Source: RGIG5612 sp045600845
GTDB taxonomy: Bacteria; Bacillota; Clostridia; Lachnospirales; Lachnospiraceae
Length of the DNA: 53,788 nt
Assembly (NCBI GenBank): GCA_045600845.1
Contig: JAZRYR010000022.1
Span: 1 to 53,788, forward strand
Direction of reading: 5' to 3'
Both the position numbers and the translations under genes were made by a program. Shown here piece after piece: positions 43,125 through 51,757 of this stretch. Within the stretch, counting starts at the first letter, position 1. Every line of letters begins with the position of its first letter. Under the pieces are notes generated by a model. That model was not told the DNA's origin. It saw only the letters and a program-made list of their open reading frames with translations, and did not search any database.

Positions 43125-43598
43125 TTAATTAAAGACAAAGGAAAACGGAGATTTGCTTTCAATGATAATCTCCATATAATACATACCGTCAGGAATATTC
43201 GTTTTCGAAGTAAATTCCAAAACCTTGATGTTATACTCTGATTTATCGATCGGATAATTATAACGAGCTGCAACATCCCCATATAATACAGGTAAAAAGC
43301 CTTCCTCCGTAACCGTTCCAAAACAATCTGCGACTTTTACCTGCATTCCTTCTTTTATTTTATCTCCATCGGACTCCGCTACGATGCAATGCTGTATGCC
43401 TTGTTCCGAAATACATGCGCCTTTTACAACGGTATTCAGTCTTCCGAAAAATCCCCATACACACCCCCCAAGAAGGATAACAACCAGGGCTGCCAGAAGA
43501 ATCCATACTCCCGGAGTAGTAACACGAACATATTTATCCAGTTCATCTGGAGATTCCACTCTTTTTAGGCTTTCTTTTCTAAATAATTCCTGTTTCAT
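43125..43598 (-). CDS. short membrane-fusion protein of the NHLM-type exporter
   Basis: This 157-residue protein has one membrane helix (about 30-52, GVWILLAALVVILLGGCVWGFFG) followed by a beta-barrel-like part (VVKGACISEQGIQ, IKEGMQVKVAD). It resembles NHLM-type secretion proteins of the HlyD family but lacks their long coiled-coil arms, which is normal for a shortened Gram-positive form. It is the first gene of the exporter operon and has a promoter with an overlapping palindrome. Confidence 0.78.
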   Translation of the reverse strand: MKQELFRKESLKRVESPDELDKYVRVTTPGVWILLAALVVILLGGCVWGFFGRLNTVVKGACISEQGIQHCIVAESDGDKIKEGMQVKVADCFGTVTEEGFLPVLYGDVAARYNYPIDKSEYNIKVLEFTSKTNIPDGMYYMEIIIESKSPFSFVFN

Positions 43599-43647
43599 TC
43601 TTGAAAATTCCCTTATATGTCAGTAATTTTGCATTTTTGTTATTATT

Positions 43648-43677
43648 ATTCTATCGTATGTGTTCATTGAAATGCAA
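43648..43677 (-). promoter_or_regulatory. promoter of the NHLM-type exporter operon
   Basis: On the minus strand there is TTGCAT (43672-43677), an 18-bp spacer and TAGAAT (43648-43653), about 50 bp before the start codon. Confidence 0.6.
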
Positions 43678-43692
43678 TGAAATGCATTTCAA
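43667..43692. promoter_or_regulatory. palindromic operator overlapping the exporter -35 box
   Basis: TTGAAATGC (43667-43675) and GCATTTCAA (43684-43692) form an inverted repeat with an 8-bp spacer that covers the -35 element. There is no T-run, so an operator is more likely than a terminator. Confidence 0.55.
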
Positions 43693-43706
43693 TTCTTAAA
43701 ATAATC

Positions 43707-44342
43707 TTATTCGTTAAAAATCTCGCCCATTACTTCTGTAGCTTCTTCTTCTGTCAAACTTCTTTCATCAAAAGTTTTATCAAATTGTACGAAAGCGCTG
43801 GCTAATCTTCCGGACAAAATTTTACTCTCTCTTTGCTCTCTTCCATCTATAATGATAAAAGCAACTACCATATCTGCGCAAAACCAAAAAACAACATAAA
43901 ACAATTCCAGCAGTCCTGCAAAGGCATTTGCAAAAACACTTATCAAGACTCCGGAAACAATCATTCCGATAGCCATAAAGATAAATAGCAACAGGTTTTT
44001 GCGATTTTTCAATTGAATCGATCCCATTTCATAGAAAAAATCATCTTCGATCGTAGACCGGATTATTTCTTTTTCTTCTTCCATAAAGTCATGGCCACAG
44101 ATATCAATTACGATGGGATATTCCGCTGGAATACTATCTGCATAATCCTTTATGTACTCGCGGAACTCCGGATTCAGGGTTTCATGTCCTTTCACGCTAT
44201 AATGGCTGATGATATCATCCATGCCACATACATTGCAAGGAATATATGCAATATTATTATCAAGGACATCTTCCCTGATTCGTTTGTCCAGTTGGGCATT
44301 TTTCTTTAAGAAAAAGAGTTTATTTTTTGTTTTCTGATTCAT
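43707..44342 (-). CDS. hypothetical two-helix membrane protein
   Basis: This 211-residue protein has a soluble N-terminal part with CNVCGMDD and DICGHDF motifs, two membrane helices (about 116-138 and 142-165) and an acidic C-terminal tail (ERSLTEEEATEVMGEIFNE). I do not recognise the family. It lies 108 bp upstream of the exporter operon on the same strand, separated by that promoter, and has no clear ribosome site. It might act with the exporter, for instance in immunity, but nothing in the sequence shows this. Confidence 0.65.
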   Translation of the reverse strand: MNQKTKNKLFFLKKNAQLDKRIREDVLDNNIAYIPCNVCGMDDIISHYSVKGHETLNPEFREYIKDYADSIPAEYPIVIDICGHDFMEEEKEIIRSTIEDDFFYEMGSIQLKNRKNLLLFIFMAIGMIVSGVLISVFANAFAGLLELFYVVFWFCADMVVAFIIIDGREQRESKILSGRLASAFVQFDKTFDERSLTEEEATEVMGEIFNE

Positions 44343-44467
44343 AGGGTCTCAACCGTCTTGTCTTCAAATTCACATAATATGATGTATAGATTATTTTACC
44401 ACTTTTTTCGGAAAAATAGGTATTTAAGTGATAAATTTATTGATAATTTCAAGCATTTTTATATAAC

Positions 44468-44496
44468 AAAAAAGCTGCCCGTAAGGACAGCTTTTT
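44468..44496 (-). terminator. terminator of the cupin gene
   Basis: AAAAAAGCTG/CAGCTTTTT stem with a 10-nt loop, 18 bp after the stop at 44515. Confidence 0.85.
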
Positions 44497-44514
44497 AATA
44501 AATTCCGGATAAAA

Positions 44515-44874
44515 TTATTTCTGTGCTGGAGGAAGAAGTACAACTAACATCTGAGCTGTGTCAGGTCCGATGTTTGTAACGCACTTAGGTGATCCACCTG
44601 CGATATGAACGCTGTCGCCTGCTTCAAGAACAGTTTCAACACCGTCTTCGCCTTTGAACTTCATTGTTCCGTGAAGAATGTAGTAAATAGATTCTGCTGG
44701 GTTAGCTGCGAATTCTGTGCCGCCACCTGCTGGAAGGAAATGTGTTAAACCATTGATAAGCTGTCCGCCATCAACGTCTGCAGGATCATGAAGTCTTGTG
44801 CATTTGCACTCATTGTGTCCAGGTGCTGTGTAGGTATAGTAACCATCTTTTTTTGTAATTTTGTAACCAGCCAT
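44515..44874 (-). CDS. cupin-domain protein
   Basis: This 119-residue single-domain cupin has a central barrel with SIYYILHGTMKFKGEDG (first cupin motif, though with few of the usual His ligands) and LEAGDSVHIAGGSPKCVTN (second motif). I start at ATG 44874 after AGGAGG; the longer frame has no ribosome site. Small cupins can be isomerases, binding proteins or dioxygenases; metal ligands are poorly conserved here, so the activity is not predictable. It is transcribed alone. Confidence 0.85.
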   Translation of the reverse strand: MAGYKITKKDGYYTYTAPGHNECKCTRLHDPADVDGGQLINGLTHFLPAGGGTEFAANPAESIYYILHGTMKFKGEDGVETVLEAGDSVHIAGGSPKCVTNIGPDTAQMLVVLLPPAQK

Positions 44875-44994
44875 TATAAAAAACCTCCTAAAATTATCAA
44901 TTAAGCGACCCTGAAGGGCCACAATATTTCATAGCTATTGTAGACCTTTTCGTTTGTAATTTCTACCCCTAATTTCATCCTCAGAAAAAAGCCT

Positions 44995-45759
44995 TTACTT
45001 CATACGGTTCTGCCGTACAACCTCCCATGCCAGTATTCCTGCTGCCACAGAAGCATTCAGAGAATCAATATCCCCCTTCATTGGAATGCTGACCACGAAA
45101 TCACATTTTTCCCGTACCAGCCGGCTTACTCCGTTGCCTTCGTTACCAATAACTAAACCGATGGCTCCGGTCATATTACAGCGGTACATTTCTTCTCCAC
45201 CCATATCTGCACAGGCAAACCAGATTCCCTTTTCCTTCAACTGGTCGATGGTCTGTGCAATATTGGTAACTTTTGCTACCAGTGTATGGTAAACCGCTCC
45301 GGCACTTGCTTTGGCTACGGTGGCATTTACGGTTGCTGCCCGATGTTTTGGAATGATTACACCGTGGGCTCCTGCTAAATTCGCGCTTCGGATAATCGCT
45401 CCCAGATTATGAGGGTCCTCAATACCATCTAAAACGAATAGAAATGGTTTTTCGCCACGTTCTTCCGCCCGGGCCAGAATATCTTCCACATCAGCATACT
45501 GAATGGCTGAAAGATTTAAAATTGCTCCCTGGTGATGACCTGTATCGCTCATGGCATCCAGTTTTTCCTTCGGCACCGGAATTACCATAACGTTCTTTTC
45601 TTTCGCCTTTGCAACAATAGTTACCAGAGGTCCGTCTTTTACGCCTTCCTGAACATACAGTTTGTCAATATTATCGTTGGTTTTCAGCGCCTCCAGAACC
45701 GGATTTCTGCCTTCTACCATTAATTCATGTTTTTCAGATTCTTTTTTATTTGCCATCAT
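44995..45759 (-). CDS. rlmB: 23S rRNA 2'-O-methyltransferase, RlmB/TrmH family
   Basis: This protein of about 254 residues has an N-terminal substrate-binding domain (MVEGRNPVLEALKTNDNIDKLYV) and a SPOUT domain with FVLDGIEDPHNLGAIIRSANLAGAHGVIIP, IGLVIGNEGNGVSRLV and SIPMKGDIDSLNASVAAGILAWE, the three conserved knot motifs. RlmB methylates a guanosine ribose of 23S rRNA (G2251 in E. coli). The start overlaps the end of mrnC. The gene order cysS-mrnC-rlmB is conserved in many Firmicutes. Confidence 0.93.
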   Translation of the reverse strand: MMANKKESEKHELMVEGRNPVLEALKTNDNIDKLYVQEGVKDGPLVTIVAKAKEKNVMVIPVPKEKLDAMSDTGHHQGAILNLSAIQYADVEDILARAEERGEKPFLFVLDGIEDPHNLGAIIRSANLAGAHGVIIPKHRAATVNATVAKASAGAVYHTLVAKVTNIAQTIDQLKEKGIWFACADMGGEEMYRCNMTGAIGLVIGNEGNGVSRLVREKCDFVVSIPMKGDIDSLNASVAAGILAWEVVRQNRMK

Positions 45760-46153
45760 TATACCGTTCAATTCCGTAATTTAATATTTCTGCAATCCGT
45801 TCTTTCCGGTCCAGTAAAAACAGATATCCCACTAAGGCCTCCAGACCCGTTGCTTTCCGGTATTCGGAAGGAGTACAGCTTCCCGGAATAGACACGCCTT
45901 TCGCATTTCTTCCTCTGCGGAATACGCCCTGCTCTTCTTCTGTCAGAAATCCTTCTTCTCCGTCTTTTCCCGTAAGGATGTCTGCTATTTTCGCCTGGGT
46001 AACAGCCTTCGAAAACTCTTTCGTTTTTTTATTCAGAGAATTTACATTGCTGTCGCTTTCCAGGACCGCTTTTTCCCGGAAAAACAGTTCATAAACCGAA
46101 TCTCCTAAAAAAGCCAGATTCAAAGACGGAATTTCATTTATTTTCTGTGCCAC
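45746..46153 (-). CDS. mrnC: Mini-ribonuclease 3
   Basis: This 135-residue protein has only the RNase III catalytic fold: NLAFLGDSVYELFFRE at the N-terminus, VFRRGRNAK in the middle and EYRKATGLEALVGYLFLL with the acidic metal site. It lacks the double-stranded RNA-binding domain. Mini-III processes 23S rRNA precursor ends. It overlaps the end of cysS by 16 bp and the start of rlmB by 14 bp, giving a tightly coupled operon. Confidence 0.93.
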   Translation of the reverse strand: MAQKINEIPSLNLAFLGDSVYELFFREKAVLESDSNVNSLNKKTKEFSKAVTQAKIADILTGKDGEEGFLTEEEQGVFRRGRNAKGVSIPGSCTPSEYRKATGLEALVGYLFLLDRKERIAEILNYGIERYNDGK

Positions 46154-47544
46154 TTAACGCCCTCTCTTGTATCTTCCAGAACGATACCCATTTCCGCCAG
46201 TTTGTCACGAATCTTATCTGCGGTTGCGAAGTCTTTATTCTTTCTTGCAACCTGACGTTCTTCAATCATATTCTCGATTTCTACGTCGAGAGATTCTTCT
46301 TCCTGGTCTAAAATAATACCTAAAATATCGCACATCTGTACCAGTCTGGCTTCTGCCAATTCAGCCAGGGCTGTGGATGATTTTTCATTAATCGTACTGT
46401 TAATTGCACGGACAAATTCAAAAACAGCTGCAATGGCATCTGCTGTATTGCAGTCATCTTCCATAGAATCTTCAAATTTCTTTAAATATTCAGCTCCGAA
46501 GTCTTGATCCTCGCCTTCTTCAAACATAAAGGATCTTCCTTCTGCATTCTGCTCTGCATAATCTAATTTCTTCTTCGCATTCAAAATACGCTCCAGACCG
46601 GCTTTTGCCGATTCCATAAGGTCGTCGGAGAAGTTTAACGGGCTTCTGTAATGCGCGCTCAGCATAAAGAATCGAAGAACCTGAAGATCATATTTCTCTG
46701 CAATATCCCTTACGGTAAAGAAATTACCAAGGCTCTTGCTCATCTTGCTGCCATTAATATTCAGGAACGCATTGTGCATCCAGTAATTTGAGAAAATACA
46801 TCCGTTTGCAGCTTCGCTCTGTGCTATTTCATTTTCATGATGAGGGAAGATTAAGTCTTCGCCACCGGCATGAATATCGATGGTATCGCCTAAATATTTC
46901 TTGCTCATGGCACTGCACTCAATGTGCCAGCCTGGTCTGCCATCACTCCATGGACTTTCCCAACTCGGCTCGCCCTCTTTTTTCGGTTTCCATAATACGA
47001 AATCAGAAGGATCCTCTTTGTCTTCTTCCCCGGTTACTTTAATTTCTCTGTGGCCGGACTGCATGTCATCCAGATTCTTTTTGGACAGTTTCCCATAGCC
47101 TTTGAACTTTCTGGTTCGGTAATAAACAGTTCCGTTGGACTCATAAGCATAACCTTTCTCAATTAAGGTCTGAATCAGATCCTGCATTTCGCCGATTTCT
47201 TCCGTTGCCTTTGAATGAACAGTCGCCGGCTTAATATTCATACCTGCCATATCTTTTTTGCATTCTTCAATATAGCGTTCAGAAATAATCGAAGAATCCA
47301 CGCCTTCTTCGTTTGCTTTCTTAATAATTTTGTCATCTACATCCGTAAAGTTGGAAACATAAGTTACTTCATAGCCTTTGTATTCCAGATAACGGCGGAA
47401 TGTATCAAAAACAATCATTGGACGGGCATTTCCGATATGAATCAGATTGTAGACCGTCGGTCCGCAGACATACATTTTAATTTTACCATCTTCGATTGGT
47501 ACCAATTCTTCTTTTCTTGCATTCAGAGTGTTGTATATTCTCAT
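46138..47544 (-). CDS. cysS: cysteinyl-tRNA synthetase
   Basis: The enzyme of about 468 residues charges tRNA-Cys. Motifs: zinc- and ATP-site CGPTVYNLIHIGNARPMI near the N-terminus, WHIECSAMSKKYLG with HAGGEDLIFPHHENEIAQSEA, and the KMSKSLGN loop. I start at MRIYNTLNARKEEL (47544) after GAGGAAC rather than at an upstream ATG. It is the first gene of the cysS-mrnC-rlmB group. No T-box leader is visible in the 90 bp before it. Confidence 0.96.
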   Translation of the reverse strand: MRIYNTLNARKEELVPIEDGKIKMYVCGPTVYNLIHIGNARPMIVFDTFRRYLEYKGYEVTYVSNFTDVDDKIIKKANEEGVDSSIISERYIEECKKDMAGMNIKPATVHSKATEEIGEMQDLIQTLIEKGYAYESNGTVYYRTRKFKGYGKLSKKNLDDMQSGHREIKVTGEEDKEDPSDFVLWKPKKEGEPSWESPWSDGRPGWHIECSAMSKKYLGDTIDIHAGGEDLIFPHHENEIAQSEAANGCIFSNYWMHNAFLNINGSKMSKSLGNFFTVRDIAEKYDLQVLRFFMLSAHYRSPLNFSDDLMESAKAGLERILNAKKKLDYAEQNAEGRSFMFEEGEDQDFGAEYLKKFEDSMEDDCNTADAIAAVFEFVRAINSTINEKSSTALAELAEARLVQMCDILGIILDQEEESLDVEIENMIEERQVARKNKDFATADKIRDKLAEMGIVLEDTREGVKWHRK

Positions 47545-47635
47545 GCCTGTTCCTCTTTTCATGTATTTTACATATTCAGTAAAGTATATCAAAATTCTTT
47601 CATTTCCTCAAGAAAATCAACACGATTTTTAATAT

Positions 47636-48112
47636 TTAGAGCGACTGAATCAGACAGATTGCACTGGCTGCAATGCCTTCTTTCCGTCCGGTAAATCCCA
47701 TTCCTTCTTCTGTCGTCGCCTTAACACTGACCATAGACACATCCATTTCCAGCACCTTCGCAATCCGTTCTCTCATCTGATCAATGTATAGGCGCATTTT
47801 GGGAGCCTGGGCAATAATGGTGGAATCAATATTTCCAACCCTATAGCCAGCCTCCTTTAACACCTTTCCCACTTCCTGTAACAACGAAATGCTGTCCGCA
47901 CCGGAATACCTATCGTCATTATCCGGAAATAGCTTTCCAATATCTCCCAAAGCCGCTGCGCCCAATAAAGCATCCATAATGGCATGAACCAGAACATCGG
48001 CATCGGAATGGCCTTCCAGACCTTTCCCATAATCGATTTTTACTCCACCGATAATCAAAGGTCTTCCCTCGGTTAATTTATGGACATCATATCCCTGTCC
48101 TACTCTTATCAT
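47636..48112 (-). CDS. ispF: 2-C-methyl-D-erythritol 2,4-cyclodiphosphate synthase
   Basis: This 158-residue protein is an MEP-pathway enzyme of isoprenoid synthesis. Motifs: GQGYDVHKL (metal Asp and His), LEGHSDADVLVHAIMDALLGAAALGDIGKLFPD and the C-terminal VKATTEEGMGFTGRKEGIAASA. I start at ATG 48112, eight bases after AAAGGTGG; a GTG in that site is less likely. It lies about 90 bp upstream of cysS on the same strand. Confidence 0.96.
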   Translation of the reverse strand: MIRVGQGYDVHKLTEGRPLIIGGVKIDYGKGLEGHSDADVLVHAIMDALLGAAALGDIGKLFPDNDDRYSGADSISLLQEVGKVLKEAGYRVGNIDSTIIAQAPKMRLYIDQMRERIAKVLEMDVSMVSVKATTEEGMGFTGRKEGIAASAICLIQSL

Positions 48113-48205
48113 AACATTGTCCACCTTTACCAGACTTCTTTCTCATTATTGATTATACCTGATTTTTCACAAAAAGAAACTTTTTTGCTTTTTTGAAAAA
48201 AGAAG

Positions 48206-48234
48206 TTGACATGTAAAGGTAAATTTAATACAAT
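48206..48234 (+). promoter_or_regulatory. promoter of the tRNA-Val/tRNA-Met unit
   Basis: TTGACA (48206-48211, perfect), a 17-bp spacer and TACAAT (48229-48234), 29 bp before tRNA-Val. Confidence 0.85.
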
Positions 48235-48263
48235 ACTCAAGCACGACAAATTGCTTGAAGTAA

Positions 48264-48336
48264 GGGGTCTTAGCTCAGCTGGGAGAGCACCTGCCTTACA
48301 AGCAGGGGGTCACAGGTTCGAGCCCTGTAGGCCCCA
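48264..48336 (+). tRNA. tRNA-Val(TAC)
   Basis: The 73-nt cloverleaf has acceptor GGGGTCT/AGGCCCC, anticodon stem CCTGC/GCAGG with loop CTTACAA (anticodon TAC), and T-arm ACAGG-TTCGAGC-CCTGT. CCA is not encoded. Confidence 0.95.
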
Positions 48337-48361
48337 CTTAATTCAAACAAGAGCCGGTTGT

Positions 48362-48435
48362 GGCGGGATAGCTCAGTTGGCTAGAGCATTCGGTTCATAC
48401 CCGAAGTGTCGGCGGTTCAAATCCGTCTCCCGCTA
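48362..48435 (+). tRNA. tRNA-Met(CAT), elongator type
   Basis: The 74-nt cloverleaf has acceptor GGCGGGA/TCCCGCT (G-U first pair, as in many Firmicute elongator tRNA-Met), anticodon stem TTCGG/CCGAA with loop TTCATAC (anticodon CAT) and T-arm GGCGG-TTCAAAT-CCGTC. CCA is not encoded. Confidence 0.93.
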
Positions 48436-48439
48436 CTTT

Positions 48440-48468
48440 AAGAGAAGACTTTGGGTCTTCTCTTTTTT
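48440..48468 (+). terminator. terminator of the tRNA unit
   Basis: AAGAGAAGAC/GTCTTCTCTT stem with a 5-nt loop and a T-run, directly after tRNA-Met. Confidence 0.9.
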
Positions 48469-48526
48469 ATTGCATTCCCTGGGGGAATTCATTATGATAA
48501 CCTCAGTAATTCAAAGGAGAAAAGCT

Positions 48527-49264
48527 ATGCGTGATTATAAATTTGAACTGGAAGCAAGAGTAAAATGGATTCAGGAGCGTTTGGAGGATGCCCATTGCAG
48601 CGGTATCGTTTATGGAAATTCCGGTGGAAAAGACTCTGCTCTGGTTGGTATCTTATGTAAAAAAGCATGTGACAATACCGTGGGCATCATTCTTCCATGT
48701 GCTTCCAAAAGGAACTTCGGAGAAGATATGAAAGATGGTCTGGAAGTTGCAGAACAGTTTGGTATCGAAACCCGTACCATCGACCTGACAGAAACCCGTC
48801 AGACCTTAATTGACCAGATTAAGAAATGCAATCCAAATGAACTGACTGATGCAGCTATTTCCAACATGGCGCCTCGTCTTCGTATGACTACTTTATATAC
48901 TATCGGTCAGAGTGAAGGCCGTCTGGTTGCTGGAACCGGAAACCGTGACGAACTTTATGTTGGTTATTACACCAAATATGGAGATGGCGGCACGGACTTT
49001 AATCCGATTGCAGATCTGACCGTTGGGGAAGTTTATGAATTCTTAGAGTATCTGGATGCTCCAATCAACATCCGTACCAAAGCTCCTTCGGCTGGTTTAT
49101 TTGAAGGACAGACGGACGAATCGGAAATGGGTATTAAATATGCAGATCTAGATGAATTTTTATTAACCGGAAAAACCAATCCAGAAGCTCAGGAAAAGAT
49201 TGAACGGATGCATGCACGCAGCGAGCATAAGAGAATCGGCATCCGTCTTTATGGCGTAAATTAA
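48527..49264 (+). CDS. nadE: NH3-dependent NAD+ synthetase
   Basis: This protein of about 245 residues makes NAD+ from deamido-NAD+, ammonia and ATP, the last step of NAD synthesis. Motifs: the PP-loop IVYGNSGGKDSALVGI, AGTGNRDELYVGYYTKYGDGGTDFNPIADLTV and the C-terminal RIGIRLY. There is no glutaminase domain, so ammonia must be supplied. I start at ATG 48527, six bases after AAAGGAGA; a longer open frame extends back through the two tRNAs and is not coding. Confidence 0.94.
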   Translation: MRDYKFELEARVKWIQERLEDAHCSGIVYGNSGGKDSALVGILCKKACDNTVGIILPCASKRNFGEDMKDGLEVAEQFGIETRTIDLTETRQTLIDQIKKCNPNELTDAAISNMAPRLRMTTLYTIGQSEGRLVAGTGNRDELYVGYYTKYGDGGTDFNPIADLTVGEVYEFLEYLDAPINIRTKAPSAGLFEGQTDESEMGIKYADLDEFLLTGKTNPEAQEKIERMHARSEHKRIGIRLYGVN

Positions 49265-49277
49265 TAAGAGGAAGAAA

Positions 49278-50474
49278 ATGCTGAAATACGAGAAACTGTC
49301 TCCAGAACTTGAAAAAAGAATACAAAATGTTTTTTCCGAGAATCTTTCGGAATACGCCTTTTTGAACGAAAATGCAATCCGTAGAAATCCAGACCACGAC
49401 CACCCGACTTTTATCCGACCAGCTTTTATCCGTGATGCCGATAAAATCGTTCATTGCCCGTATTTTGGACGTTATGCGGACAAAACCCAGGTGTTTTCTT
49501 TCTACAAAAACGATGATATTTCCCGCCGTTCCCTGCATGTACAGTTTGTTTCCCGGATTGCCCGTACCATCGGCAGAGCCCTCTGCCTGAATCTGGACCT
49601 GATTGAAGCAATCGCTTTAGGACATGATATGGGCCATACTCCGTTTGGCCACACCGGAGAACGTTTTCTGGATAACTTATTAAAAGCCCATACGGGACGC
49701 CGGTTTAATCACAATATCCAATCGGTCCGGGTATTGGATAATATCTTCCCGTATAACATTACGCTTCAGACTCTGGACGGAATTGCCTGTCACAATGGGG
49801 AGCTGGAATTGTCCGAATACCGTCCGGATACCGGAAAGACCTTTGAACAATTTGATTGGGAAATCGAACAGTGTTTTATCGACTCGGACTACATCAAGAA
49901 ACTGGTGCCTTCCACTCTGGAAGCCTGTGTCGTCCGTGTTTCCGATATTATTGCCTATCTGGGCAAAGATCGTCAGGATGCGGAACGGGCAAATATGGAT
50001 ATGGAAAATGTCTTTGAAGACGATGCCATTGGTACCAATAATGCAGAGATCATTAACAACCTAGTTGTCAATATTGTAGAAAACAGCTTTGGCAAACCTT
50101 ACATCAAAATGGACGATATCCATTTTAATGCTTTAAAGAAAGCCAAAGCTGATAACTATGATCTTATTTATTTCGGTAGCACCGCTCAAACGCCGCAATA
50201 TAAAACCATAGAAATTATGATGGAGAATATTTACGAAACTCTTCTGGACGACTTAAAATCCGGCTGTAGGATTTCCCCAATATTCACCCATCATATTGAC
50301 TACGTAAATCAGTCCCACTATACCCGAGCCGTTCCTTATGAATCCACGGAGCCAAACCAGTTGGTTACAGACTATATTGCCAGTATGACCGATGACTACT
50401 TTATCGAATTATACAGGTATCTGTTTCCGGATAGTTCTCTTTCCATCGAATATATCGGGTACTTTGATGAGTAA
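49278..50474 (+). CDS. dgt: dGTP triphosphohydrolase-like HD protein
   Basis: This 398-residue HD-domain protein has RRSLHVQFVSRIARTIG (first His), IALGHDMGHTPFGHTGERFL (HD pair plus helix) and a later Asp in RVSDIIAYLGKD. The N-terminal RDADKIVHCPYFGRYADKTQVF matches dGTPase-type proteins. These cleave dNTPs to nucleosides plus triphosphate. It starts after GAGGAAG, 13 bp downstream of nadE, so both are probably co-transcribed. Substrate preference cannot be predicted. Confidence 0.88.
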   Translation: MLKYEKLSPELEKRIQNVFSENLSEYAFLNENAIRRNPDHDHPTFIRPAFIRDADKIVHCPYFGRYADKTQVFSFYKNDDISRRSLHVQFVSRIARTIGRALCLNLDLIEAIALGHDMGHTPFGHTGERFLDNLLKAHTGRRFNHNIQSVRVLDNIFPYNITLQTLDGIACHNGELELSEYRPDTGKTFEQFDWEIEQCFIDSDYIKKLVPSTLEACVVRVSDIIAYLGKDRQDAERANMDMENVFEDDAIGTNNAEIINNLVVNIVENSFGKPYIKMDDIHFNALKKAKADNYDLIYFGSTAQTPQYKTIEIMMENIYETLLDDLKSGCRISPIFTHHIDYVNQSHYTRAVPYESTEPNQLVTDYIASMTDDYFIELYRYLFPDSSLSIEYIGYFDE

Positions 50475-50625
50475 TCAATAGCCTAAATTCTCGTTAATCA
50501 GGACTACTTCGTAATCACATCCACCTGGTTTTTTCCATAAGACGGAAAGTCCGTTGCAGATTCGGTCCGGACTGCTGCAGTTGTAGCATTTTTTCCAGAT
50601 TGCCTTTTACTGTTGTAAAATCCAT
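50475..50625 (-). pseudogene. remnant of a LUD-domain-like gene
   Basis: The start MDFTTVKGNLEK and, in another frame, the end GGCDYEVVLINENLGY with a stop resemble the two ends of LUD (YkgG-like) proteins. Everything between is missing or scrambled in about 150 bp. The assignment rests on short stretches only. Confidence 0.4.
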
Positions 50626-50692
50626 TTCTTACCTATTATCCGTCCATAACTCCTGTATTGGAGTGCTGGATTTGTCCTTTCTTGGAAATACT

Positions 50693-51064
50693 TTATTTCA
50701 CTGCAATTGCTTCAATCTCGCAAAGAGCTCCCTTTGGAAGGTCTTTTACTGCGACACAGCTTCTTCCTGGTGCACTTACGAAATATTTTGCGTATACTTC
50801 ATTAAATGCTGCAAAATCGCCCATATCTGCAAGAAAACAAGTGGTCTTAATAACATTTTTAAATCCCATTCCTGCTGCTTCTAAAATAGCGCCAACGTTT
50901 TTACAGGACTGCTCTGCCTGTTTTTCAATGGTTGCCTCTACCAGGTTTCCTGTGGCAGGGTCAATTGGAATCTGACCGGAAGTAAATAAAAATCCGTTTG
51001 CTTCGTATGCCTGGGAGTATGGTCCGATTGCTGCTGGTGCTTTTTCTGTAGATATTTTTTTCAT
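50693..51064 (-). CDS. ridA: RidA family enamine/imine deaminase
   Basis: This 123-residue protein has IGPYSQAYEANGFLFTSGQIPIDPATG, the central KTTCFLADMGDFAAFNEVYAKYF and the catalytic PGRSCVAVKDLPKGALCEIEAIAV with the substrate Arg and the terminal Glu. RidA proteins hydrolyse reactive 2-aminoacrylate and related enamines from PLP enzymes. It starts after AAAGGAGA. Confidence 0.94.
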   Translation of the reverse strand: MKKISTEKAPAAIGPYSQAYEANGFLFTSGQIPIDPATGNLVEATIEKQAEQSCKNVGAILEAAGMGFKNVIKTTCFLADMGDFAAFNEVYAKYFVSAPGRSCVAVKDLPKGALCEIEAIAVK

Positions 51065-51136
51065 ATTAGTTCTCCTTTACGATGTATTAATCTCTTGGGA
51101 ATAAGTATCCCATATTCTTACTTATTTGTCGATTTC

Positions 51137-51748
51137 TTATATCTCAAAGGGAGAGACATAAAATAAAGGCTCTGGTTTATCATTGATTTTCGTTTTTATG
51201 ACTCCAGGCCGAAGTGCATTTTCTGCTACATTTCCTGTCTGAGTTCCGGAAGACTCATAAATGGAAAGGCCATCATCTGCCACAATTGCAATATGGGAGA
51301 TTGCCTTATATACGCCATAACTTTCGTAATCTTTTCGGCGTTCTTCCCGGATTTGGAAAAACAGAAGGTCTCCTGGCTTGTACTGTCCATCTGCTTTGGT
51401 TCTTCCTAGGTTATCGTAATAAGCGGCCAGTTTAAAAGCCGCTTTAATCGACTTATTCTCCAGAAACATACGGATAATCTCCCGGTCTGCCCATGGACAA
51501 TCGGAATGATAAAAATCCTCAGGATTTCCCGTCACATAAGGACTTTTCTCGTAAGGAATTCCCTGAAGGACGAGGTGAACATAGGTGGAACAGTCGATTC
51601 TTCCTCTATGGTCATTTTCTTCATCAAAAAGCTCCCCACCACGCAGGAAATTATTTCCTAACGTAGTATAAATCAGCTTGTCCCCTTGGTCATAATAGGT
51701 CCTGGCAATATTTAAAAACTCTTTTACTTTTTCGGATAGTGGTTCCAA
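51137..51748 (-). CDS. NlpC/P60-like cysteine hydrolase without a signal peptide
   Basis: This 203-residue protein has a possible catalytic Cys in GRIDCSTYVHLVLQGI, a domain strand KPGDLLFFQIREE and a His in ISHIAIVADDGLSIYESSGTQTGNV. This Cys-His order fits an NlpC/P60 or related papain-like fold. There is no signal peptide or wall-binding domain, so it may act inside the cell, for example on recycled wall peptides. The start is TTG 51748 after AGGAAA. It lies nine bases after proX and is probably translated with it. Confidence 0.72.
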   Translation of the reverse strand: MEPLSEKVKEFLNIARTYYDQGDKLIYTTLGNNFLRGGELFDEENDHRGRIDCSTYVHLVLQGIPYEKSPYVTGNPEDFYHSDCPWADREIIRMFLENKSIKAAFKLAAYYDNLGRTKADGQYKPGDLLFFQIREERRKDYESYGVYKAISHIAIVADDGLSIYESSGTQTGNVAENALRPGVIKTKINDKPEPLFYVSPFEI

Positions 51749-51757
51749 TACTTTTTC

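Noticed and set aside
43667..43692. Terminator of the two-helix membrane protein gene
   Set aside because: No T-run follows the stem and it overlaps a promoter -35 box, so an operator is more likely.
44367..44377. ACATAATATGA, half of a cassette 2 recombination site
   Set aside because: The second arm is absent and no partner site or recombinase is nearby; probably chance in AT-rich sequence.
48206..48526. Long open frame upstream of nadE
   Set aside because: It runs through tRNA-Val and tRNA-Met and their terminator; a good ribosome site marks ATG 48527.
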